Positions 1 through 5,089 of a stretch of 5,649 nucleotides of DNA are shown here, one piece after another. Location: assembly GCA_964384675.1 (NCBI GenBank), contig CAYLNK010000378.1:1-5649 (forward strand), written 5' to 3'. The notes under the pieces are model-generated. The model was not told where the DNA came from, did not search any database, and saw nothing but the letters and a program-made list of their open reading frames with translations. How positions within the stretch are numbered: the stretch's first letter is position 1; every line of letters begins with the position of its first letter. The stretch comes from CAYLNK01 sp964384675. Its GTDB lineage: Bacteria; Acidobacteriota; Thermoanaerobaculia; UBA5066. A program made the position numbers and the translations under genes.

Positions 1-544
1 CGGAACCGGCATCCGCATCGACCCGGACCCCCCATGCGAGCGCGGCGGCCGCGGCGGCGCACGGTCCCGGCACGGCGCAGGCGCGTGCGACCTCCTCACC
101 CGCGTTCCCGTACAGCACCCAGGCGTCCACGCGAGACGGGTCGCGCCTCACGACCTCCGACAGGAGCGCAGCCGCCAGCACCGGCCTGTTCCCTTGCGAC
201 AGGACGAGCCGGGCCCGATCGACGAGCGCGTCGATCGAGGTCGAGGCGTCGTCGAGAACGAGGAAGGCGTCGGACTCGGCCCAGCCGCGGAGCGGGCCGG
301 CCTCGATCCGGACCGAGCCGCCCCGGCGCTCGAGCTCCGCCGCGGGGCGGCTCGCCGCGAGGCGTCCGGTCACGCGGCTCCGGGTGGACGGACCCTCCGT
401 CACCGCGACCGCGCGGACCGAGACCAGTCGTGGACGTGAATCGGTCTCCGTGGCCTGGGCCACCGCGGCGAGGAGCAGGGGCAGGAGCAGGATGAAGATC
501 GCCAAGAGGAGCCGCAGGACCGGGGCGATCAGGCGTCGCGTCAT
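1..544 (-). CDS. Exported SH3-like domain protein, 3' part missing
   Basis: This leftward reading frame stays open from an ATG at 544 to the window edge (181 codons), so the C-terminus is missing. The start is fixed by an AGGAGGA Shine-Dalgarno 5 bases upstream. Residues 1-31 look like a signal peptide: basic MTRR, a long Leu/Ala/Ile core, then an AQA cleavage site before TET, so the product is probably exported. Residues about 40-97 resemble a bacterial SH3-like fold: short beta-type segments, an arginine-rich middle, and a closing GWAESDAFLVL typical of an SH3b end. Residues about 103-155 look like a TPR-type helical pair (RPVLAAALLSEVVRRDPSRV). The same order (signal peptide, SH3-like, helices with a similar RPLAAALL motif) occurs in the gene starting at 2094, so I infer the two are paralogues. 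I do not recognise a specific family; function is unknown. It is divergent from the SPFH gene and may share its control region. Confidence 0.75.
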   Translation of the reverse strand, partial: MTRRLIAPVLRLLLAIFILLLPLLLAAVAQATETDSRPRLVSVRAVAVTEGPSTRSRVTGRLAASRPAAELERRGGSVRIEAGPLRGWAESDAFLVLDDASTSIDALVDRARLVLSQGNRPVLAAALLSEVVRRDPSRVDAWVLYGNAGEEVARACAVPGPCAAAAAALAWGVRVDADAGS

Positions 545-549
545 CGAAG

Positions 550-556
550 TCCTCCT
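550..556 (-). promoter_or_regulatory. Shine-Dalgarno AGGAGGA of the leftward exported SH3-like gene
   Basis: Read on the minus strand, AGGAGGA lies 5 bases before the ATG at 544. It matches the 16S anti-Shine-Dalgarno core and decides the start of the partial gene. Confidence 0.75.
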
Positions 557-651
557 GGCGCGGGAGCCGCCCGCGCCGCCCCGCCCTCTTCAAGCGGCGT
601 GCCGCCCCAGGGGCCCGCACGGGGAGCGATGAGGCGAGAATCGGAGCCTTT

Positions 652-668
652 TTCTCCGAAACGGAGAA
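652..668. repeat. Perfect inverted repeat (7-bp arms, AAA loop) in the divergent spacer
   Basis: TTCTCCG-AAA-CGGAGAA is a perfect dyad in the 213-bp region between the leftward SH3-like gene (start 544) and the SPFH gene (start 758). It is about 90 bases before the SPFH start and 108 before the other. It could be an operator for a dimeric regulator or a hairpin in the SPFH leader mRNA. There is no T run after it on the plus strand, and on the minus strand it is followed by A residues, so it does not look like an intrinsic terminator. I see no convincing -35/-10 pair in the rest of the spacer. Confidence 0.45.
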
Positions 669-745
669 TGGCGGCTTACGGCGGACCGTCCCCGACCGGC
701 ACGCGTCTTGAAACGTGACGGGGCGCGTCCCGCCCGAGGGGCCGC

Positions 746-751
746 AAGGAG
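746..751 (+). promoter_or_regulatory. Shine-Dalgarno AAGGAG of the SPFH gene
   Basis: AAGGAG is followed by a 6-base spacer and then the ATG at 758. This supports that start over later in-frame candidates. Confidence 0.75.
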
Positions 752-757
752 TGAACG

Positions 758-2089
758 ATGAGCGCCGCCGAGATCCCGCCTCCGACCCCCCTTCCACCGC
801 TCGCCCCCGTCCCCGTCCCGCCGCACGGCGACGAGCCCTCCGGCGTCCGGGCCCGCCTGCGCGCCCTCCGGGGCGACGGTGACTGGATCCACCGCGTCCC
901 CGTCCGCTCGCTCCTCGTCGGCGCGGCCCTCGTGGCCGCCGCGATCTGGACCGCGCGGGCCACGACCGGCGCCTTCCGCGGCGTCGAGCCGGGCCACGTC
1001 GGCGTCGTGGTCAACAAGGTGCGCGGCACCGTGAGGACCGTGCCGCCGGGCACGCACTTCCTGCCTCGGGCTCTCTACGACCTGACGGCCGTTCGCGTCT
1101 CGGACCAGCTCCTCACCGGGAGGGCCGGAGCGTTCTCGGTCTCGACCCACGACGGGCTCGCCGTCGCGCTCTCGATCCAGGCGCGCTGGGCCATCGACCG
1201 CACGCGCCTCGACGCGTCCTGGGCGGCGCTCCCACCCGATCCCGCCGTCGAGCTGGTGGCTCCGGTCCTGGTCTCGGCGTTCCGGGCAGCCGCACCCGCC
1301 TTCGACGGGGCCGCGCTCGTCGCCGAGAAGAGGGACGAGCTCGCAGCCGCCGCCGGGAAGCGCGCCGCCTCGCTCCTCGCGGGGTCCGGGATCGTCCTTC
1401 GGGACGTGACCGTGGCGGACGTGAAGCTCCCCGCCGAGGTCGAAGCGGGGCGTCTGGCGCTCCTCCACGGAGCGCAGGAGCTGGAGCAGAAGGAGGCGAC
1501 CCTCAAGCTGAAGGCACGCGACATCGAGCAGACGAAGCTGGAGGCCGAGGCCGTCAAGGCCCGGGCCGAGAAGGCCGCCGAGACCGAGGCCGCACAGAAG
1601 CTGATCGCCGCGAAGGCGGAGTCGGACGCGATGCTCTACATCCTGCCCCTCAAGGAGAAGCTCATCGCCCAGCGCGGTCTCGAGGCCGAGGCCGACAAGG
1701 CGCAGCGGCTCAAGCAGGCGGAGGCCGAGGCCGCGGCCGGCAAGATCGCGGTCGAGGCCGAGGCCGCCAAGCGGCGAACGCTCGCCGACGCCGAGGCGTA
1801 CGCCGTCCGCACCACGTCCCTCGCCCAGTTCGAGAGCCTCAGGCGCGAGGTCGAGCTGATCCAGGCGAACCCGGTCTGGGTGTCGAAGACCTTCGCCGAG
1901 CACATCTCCGACAAGGTGCAGGTGATCCTGACGCCCCAGCTCTCCTCCAACGTCTTCACCGACGAGGTGCTCAAGCGCGTCGCGAACGGGAAGCCGGCCG
2001 TCGCGCGGACGGATCCAGACGCCCTCACGGCCCGCTCGACGGGACCGGACGACGGCGACGGCGAGGCCCGCACCGACGGCTCGAGGTGA
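758..2089 (+). CDS. Membrane-anchored SPFH/band-7 domain protein with long coiled coil
   Basis: The 443-residue product is a stomatin/prohibitin/flotillin/HflK-type protein. Residues 1-28 are Pro-rich, 31-50 are Arg-rich, and about 50-66 form one hydrophobic transmembrane segment (SLLVGAALVAAAIWTA). The SPFH domain follows at about 75-225, opening with the typical VEPGHVGVVVNKVRG and PPGTHFLP stretch and closing with VLRDVTVADVKLP. Residues about 226-366 are an Ala/Glu/Lys-rich heptad-like coiled coil, as in family members that assemble into oligomeric rings or cages. A conserved-looking tail (VQVILTPQLSSNVF) and a disordered acidic end finish it. Arginines before the membrane segment suggest N-terminus in, SPFH domain outside the inner membrane as in HflK/HflC; that topology is inference. 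SPFH proteins scaffold membrane microdomains and often modulate membrane proteases; no protease is in view. The next gene starts 4 bases after the stop, so the two are probably co-transcribed. Confidence 0.95.
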   Translation: MSAAEIPPPTPLPPLAPVPVPPHGDEPSGVRARLRALRGDGDWIHRVPVRSLLVGAALVAAAIWTARATTGAFRGVEPGHVGVVVNKVRGTVRTVPPGTHFLPRALYDLTAVRVSDQLLTGRAGAFSVSTHDGLAVALSIQARWAIDRTRLDASWAALPPDPAVELVAPVLVSAFRAAAPAFDGAALVAEKRDELAAAAGKRAASLLAGSGIVLRDVTVADVKLPAEVEAGRLALLHGAQELEQKEATLKLKARDIEQTKLEAEAVKARAEKAAETEAAQKLIAAKAESDAMLYILPLKEKLIAQRGLEAEADKAQRLKQAEAEAAAGKIAVEAEAAKRRTLADAEAYAVRTTSLAQFESLRREVELIQANPVWVSKTFAEHISDKVQVILTPQLSSNVFTDEVLKRVANGKPAVARTDPDALTARSTGPDDGDGEARTDGSR

Positions 2090-2090
2090 T
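2083..2090 (+). promoter_or_regulatory. Shine-Dalgarno GAGGTGAT overlapping the SPFH stop codon
   Basis: GAGGTGAT is an eight-base match to the 16S 3' anti-Shine-Dalgarno sequence. It contains the TGA stop (2087-2089) of the SPFH gene and lies 3 bases before the ATG at 2094. A ribosome terminating on the first gene would sit on the initiation site of the second, which suggests translational coupling. Confidence 0.7.
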
Positions 2091-2093
2091 CCG

Positions 2094-3524
2094 ATGCGCC
2101 CCGTTCTGCTGCTCCTCCTGCTTCCCTCCGCCCTCGCGACGGGCGACGTCTTCGTGGCGGACCGGAACGTGGCGCTCCGCGACTCCCCCGCCCCGCTCGG
2201 ACGTGTCGTCGCCCGCCTCCCGATCGGGGCTCCCGCGATCCTCCTGGCCCGGGACGGCTCGTGGCTGCGGGTGGAGGTTCCGCTCGCGAGCCGCTCCGGC
2301 TGGATCTCGGGCGGCGCGGCGGCGTTCTTCGAGGACGGACCGCGGGCCAGCCACGAGATGGCGGTGGTGGGCCGGTTCCTCTCCGGCGATCCCGCTCGGC
2401 GACCGCTGGCCGCCGCCCTCCTCTACCGTGCCAGCGAGCGCCTGCGTCGCGAGGGGCGGCCCGATCCCCGCACCGAGGTGGTGCTCGGCGAGACTGCCGA
2501 AGCCCTGGCCGGTACGGAGGCGGCCGCCGGGCTTCCCGGCGTCGTGTTCACGTCCCGCTTCGATCCCGTGACGGGCGCCTCGGTGGACGTCTACGACGGG
2601 GAGGCGTTCCGCGAGGCCCTCGAGTCCCTCGGCTGCGCGGAGTCCGGCGACGATGGCCTCAGGGACCGCGCCCGGGCCGGGATCCTCCGGTCGCGCTTCC
2701 CGTTCCCCTCGTCGACGCTGGGCGGGCTCCTGGAGGAAACCGGAGCGTGGCTCGAGCTGGTCGAGACCTCGTCCGAGCGGGACCCGCGTGGGACCGGTCC
2801 GACGCGCCTGGCGCAGGCCGCACCGCGCCTCGCCCGCCTCCTCCTCGCCACCGCGCGGTTCCGCGACCTCGAGAGCCTCGCGATGCGCCTCGAGAGCCTC
2901 ACCGCGCGGCACCCCGACCTGGCCGGCGTGATGGCGTCGCCGCGCGAGCTGGTGACCGCCATGCGCGGCGACGGCTCCGCGCCGTTCCCCCAGACCGCCT
3001 TCGGCACGATCGGGCCGCTCCCCCTCGTCGCCGCGATCGACGGAGAGCTGGGCGCCCTCCACCTGCGGGTGACCTCGGCGGGCCCCGGAGCGACCTCTCG
3101 CCTGGTCCCGGGACCCGTCCTGCCGGTGCCGGGCTCGCTCCGCCTGGCGCCCGACGGCCGCACGGCGAGCTGGCTCGAGGTCGCGAGCCCGACCCGGATC
3201 GTCCCGGCGGTCGTCTCGCTCGACGGCGACGCCGCATCGCCCCCCGACACCGCGCTCCAGGCGGGTGGACGCCTGGCGCGGGATCGCGAGCGGAAGTACG
3301 TCGTGGCCTCCCGCGCGGGATACGACACCACGGGGCAGCGCCTCGCGTTCGCGGTGAGGGCCTGGGACGACACGCCACCTTTCGAGGCACGGATCGCGGT
3401 GCTCTCCGTCCGGACGGGCCAGCTGATCCTGGAGGCCTCGAGCTCGACGCCGAGCCAGGCGCGCTACCGTGAGGCGATGGCGCCTCCCCTTCCCCGACGC
3501 GCTCCGCGTCAGCCCGCGCGGTGA
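2094..3524 (+). CDS. Exported SH3-like protein with C-terminal propeller-like region; 3' end suspect
   Basis: The product as read is 476 residues. Residues 1-15 are a short signal peptide (MRP, eight-residue Leu/Val core, ALA cleavage site before TGD), so it is probably exported. Residues about 19-80 form an SH3b-like domain (VALRDSPAPLGRVVARLPIG, then DGSWLRVEV and SGWISGGAAAFF). Residues about 85-145 are helical and resemble the matching part of the leftward gene at the window start. Residues about 240-290 are another helical, Leu/Arg-rich stretch. From about 305 on, beta-rich sequence with an LRLAPDGRTASWLE motif looks like WD40/PD40-type propeller blades. The last 15 or so codons have unusually many A/T third positions and give an odd Pro/Arg-rich tail (APPLPRRAPRQPAR), while the +1 frame there gives a blade-like sequence, so the C-terminus is probably frameshifted or truncated. 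It is operonic with the SPFH gene and overlaps the Nudix gene tail to tail. Molecular function is unknown. Confidence 0.85.
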   Translation: MRPVLLLLLLPSALATGDVFVADRNVALRDSPAPLGRVVARLPIGAPAILLARDGSWLRVEVPLASRSGWISGGAAAFFEDGPRASHEMAVVGRFLSGDPARRPLAAALLYRASERLRREGRPDPRTEVVLGETAEALAGTEAAAGLPGVVFTSRFDPVTGASVDVYDGEAFREALESLGCAESGDDGLRDRARAGILRSRFPFPSSTLGGLLEETGAWLELVETSSERDPRGTGPTRLAQAAPRLARLLLATARFRDLESLAMRLESLTARHPDLAGVMASPRELVTAMRGDGSAPFPQTAFGTIGPLPLVAAIDGELGALHLRVTSAGPGATSRLVPGPVLPVPGSLRLAPDGRTASWLEVASPTRIVPAVVSLDGDAASPPDTALQAGGRLARDRERKYVVASRAGYDTTGQRLAFAVRAWDDTPPFEARIAVLSVRTGQLILEASSSTPSQARYREAMAPPLPRRAPRQPAR

Positions 3525-3525
3525 A
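3469..3525 (+). other. Probable frame switch and lost 3' end of the propeller-like gene
   Basis: After about 3477 the annotated frame contains codons such as CCT, CTT, CGA, GCT and CGT, unlike the rest of the gene. The next frame reads TGG at 3478 and then a run of codons all ending in G or C up to about 3519, coding WRLPFPDALRVSPRG. That peptide aligns with LPVPGSLRLAPDGRTASW at residues 343-360 of the same protein, as a repeated propeller blade would. Removing one base near 3477 would join YREA directly to WRLPFPD. Beyond about 3525 the frame loses its codon bias inside the opposite Nudix gene, so even the corrected gene seems cut off. This is either a real decayed 3' end or an assembly/sequencing fault. 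Confidence 0.5.
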
Positions 3526-4054
3526 GGTCCAGCCAGTGGAACGCGGCCAGGACCAGCGCGTGCCGGATCGCGCCCGACCTCACCAGACCCGGTAGCGCGG
3601 CGGCGCGAACGATCTCGACGGTCAGGTCCTCGCCGGGGTCTGGCTGCACGGGCGACGTGAGCACGGCGCCCTCGGCCAGGAACGTCGTGCAGACGTTCGA
3701 CTGGACGGCGGGGTTCGGGTCGACGACCCCGAGCTGCCGCCAGACGGGCGCCTCGTAGCCGGTCTCCTCGCGCAGCTCGCGCCGGGCCGCGTCGAGCGGC
3801 GAGGCGTCGCGCGCGTCGACGCCCCCGCCGGGGATCTCCAGCGTCTCGCTCGCGGACCCGACGCGGTACTGGCGGACCAGGACGACGAGGCCATCGGGCG
3901 TGAGCGCGATCACGTTCACCCAGTCGCTCCCGTCGAGGACGTAGAAGGCGTGCGGGAGACCGGTGCGCGGCGAGCGGAGCGTGTCGCGCCGGATCGTGAA
4001 GACCTTGAAGTCGCCGAGCCGCTCCCGGGACAGGAGCGGCCACTCGCCCGGCAC
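3509..4054 (-). CDS. Nudix hydrolase, ADP-ribose pyrophosphatase-like
   Basis: The 181-residue product fits the usual length of ADP-ribose pyrophosphatase-type Nudix enzymes, which hydrolyse nucleoside diphosphates linked to another group (typically ADP-ribose to AMP and ribose 5-phosphate) using Mg2+ or Mn2+. The Nudix box spans about residues 77-100: GGVDARD, then RELREETGY, with E93, E96 and E97 as expected metal ligands. It departs from the consensus by Asp83 in place of the first Glu and one extra residue before REL, a variation I believe is tolerated in the family. Downstream, DPNPAVQSN puts a proline 16 residues after the box glycine, the mark associated with ADP-ribose specificity; the exact substrate is inferred. 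The start is GTG, 2 bases after the TGA of the NYN gene, with no strong Shine-Dalgarno, so translation probably depends on coupling. The reading frame is open upstream inside the NYN gene, but that part is a shadow. Its 3' end overlaps the convergent gene by 16 bp. Confidence 0.92.
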   Translation of the reverse strand: MPGEWPLLSRERLGDFKVFTIRRDTLRSPRTGLPHAFYVLDGSDWVNVIALTPDGLVVLVRQYRVGSASETLEIPGGGVDARDASPLDAARRELREETGYEAPVWRQLGVVDPNPAVQSNVCTTFLAEGAVLTSPVQPDPGEDLTVEIVRAAALPGLVRSGAIRHALVLAAFHWLDLHRAG

Positions 4055-4056
4055 GG

Positions 4057-5061
4057 TCAGCTGGCCCCGAACCCCATGATCACGTACGAGCCGCTCTTGG
4101 TGTCCCGCTTCAGCTGCAGGAGCCTCTGCTTCTCGGCGGCCTCGAGCAGCTCCGAGAACGTACGGAAGCCGTAGTACGACTCGTTGAAGCTGGGGTTCTT
4201 GCGCTGCATCGTCTGCTTGACCATCGAGCCCCAGAGCACTTCCTTGCTCTCCCGCTTGAGGGCCAGGATGGAGTCGACGAGGAGCTGGAACACCTCGGCG
4301 GTCTTCTCGGGAAGGCCGGACACCATCGGGACCTTCACGCGCTCCCGCACCAGGTCCTCGTAGTAGAGGAACTCGTCGCAGTTGTCGATCAGGAGCTCCG
4401 AGGTCGAGCCCTTCACGCCGAAGCCGAGGACCTGCTTGTTGTTCTCCTTCAGCTTCGAGACCAGAGGCGAGAAGTCCGAGTCGCCGGAGCCGATGACGAA
4501 GACGTTGATGTGCCCCTTGTTGGAGGCCAGGTCCATCGCGTCGACGACCATCCGGATGTCGGCGGAGTTCTTGCCGGTGAGCCGGTGCTGGGGGATCTCG
4601 ACGAGCTCGAAGGCGGATTCGTGGAACGCCCGCTTGTACTCGGCGTATCGGCTCCAGTCGGCGTAGGCCCGCTTGATCACGATCTTCCCCTTCTCGAGGA
4701 GCCGTGAGATCAGGAGCTTGACGTCGAACTTCTGGTGCCCGGTGTCGCGGAGCCCGATCACGACGTTGTCGATGTCGATGAAGAGCGCGAGGCGCTGCTC
4801 CTCCTGGTTCAGGCTCCCCTGAGGCGCGGAGACGACGGTCTCCATCACGGTGACCTGCGGCGCCTGGGGAGGCAGGAAGTACGGGACGGGCGGCGGCTCG
4901 GGGGCCCGGGCCTTGGCTGGCTCGGGAGCGCGGGGCTTGGGGGCCTCGGGAGCCCGGGCCTCGGCGGCGCCGTTCTCGGCACCCGCGGCGCCACCCCGCC
5001 CTCTCCCCCGCCGGCGGCGGCGCGCGGCAGGCTTGTCGGTCTTCTCGGTCTTGTCGGACAT
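4057..5061 (-). CDS. NYN-domain (PIN-like) putative RNase with C-terminal OST-HTH/LOTUS domain
   Basis: The 334-residue product begins MSDKTEKTDKP. Residues 14-22 are a basic tract (RRRRRGRGR) and 35-58 an octapeptide repeat, together a likely disordered nucleic-acid-binding tail. The NYN domain (LabA-like, PIN fold) covers about 90-235: ALFIDIDNVV with D96, D98 and N99; KNSADIRMVVDAMDLA with D168 and D174; then VIGSGDSDFSPLVSKL with D194 and D196. These acidic residues match the metal-binding centre expected of an active nuclease. Residues about 250-330 match an OST-HTH/LOTUS domain (NPSFNESYYGFRTFSELLEAA, then a closing DTKSGSYVI), a winged-helix RNA-binding fold also paired with NYN in eukaryotic MARF1. 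I infer an RNA-binding ribonuclease; target unknown. The ATG at 5061 lacks a clear Shine-Dalgarno. It was chosen because the protein becomes recognisably composed from there and further extension would run deep into the divergent gene. It is followed 2 bases later by the Nudix gene. Confidence 0.94.
   Translation of the reverse strand: MSDKTEKTDKPAARRRRRGRGRGGAAGAENGAAEARAPEAPKPRAPEPAKARAPEPPPVPYFLPPQAPQVTVMETVVSAPQGSLNQEEQRLALFIDIDNVVIGLRDTGHQKFDVKLLISRLLEKGKIVIKRAYADWSRYAEYKRAFHESAFELVEIPQHRLTGKNSADIRMVVDAMDLASNKGHINVFVIGSGDSDFSPLVSKLKENNKQVLGFGVKGSTSELLIDNCDEFLYYEDLVRERVKVPMVSGLPEKTAEVFQLLVDSILALKRESKEVLWGSMVKQTMQRKNPSFNESYYGFRTFSELLEAAEKQRLLQLKRDTKSGSYVIMGFGAS
4888..4959 (-). repeat. Three 24-bp in-frame repeats encoding an (RAPE)-type octapeptide
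   Basis: Within the NYN gene, codons 35-58 encode three copies of an eight-residue unit with RAPE at residues 36-39, 44-47 and 52-55, separated by Pro/Ala/Lys. The period is exactly 24 bases and the DNA copies are similar but not identical. The unit number may vary between strains by slippage. The encoded part is a basic, proline-rich linker between the Arg tract and the NYN domain. Confidence 0.7.
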
Positions 5062-5076
5062 GTCGGCGGTTTCGGC

Positions 5077-5083
5077 AGGAGGG
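5077..5083 (+). promoter_or_regulatory. Shine-Dalgarno AGGAGGG deciding the YgfZ-type start
   Basis: AGGAGGG lies 6 bases before an ATG at 5090. This decides the start over two in-frame GTG codons at 5123 and 5138, which have no comparable ribosome site. The site lies in the 28-bp gap between the two divergent start codons. Confidence 0.75.
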
Positions 5084-5089
5084 TGTGGT

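Noticed and set aside
634..644. GCGAGAATCGG shared between the SPFH upstream region and 5125-5135
   Set aside because: An 11-base match is expected by chance a few times in a window this long, and the second copy lies inside the YgfZ-type coding sequence.
652..668. The dyad as an intrinsic terminator
   Set aside because: No T run follows it on the plus strand and the minus-strand side is followed by A residues; it also lies upstream of both genes.
708..713. TTGAAA as a -35 box for the SPFH gene
   Set aside because: The sequence about 17 bases downstream is G/C only, with nothing like a -10 element.
590..1903. Long open frame on the minus strand opposite the SPFH gene
   Set aside because: It mirrors the G/C third-position bias of the SPFH gene, gives Gly/Arg/Leu-rich low-complexity protein, and has no recognisable domain.
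2261..3472. Long plus-strand frame inside the SH3/propeller gene
   Set aside because: Arg/Gly/Pro-rich shadow in another frame with no domain.
2025..4043. Very long minus-strand open frame across the SPFH end, the SH3/propeller gene and part of the Nudix gene
   Set aside because: Arg/Gly/Ala-rich composition throughout and crossing of well-supported genes on both strands; a shadow caused by high GC.
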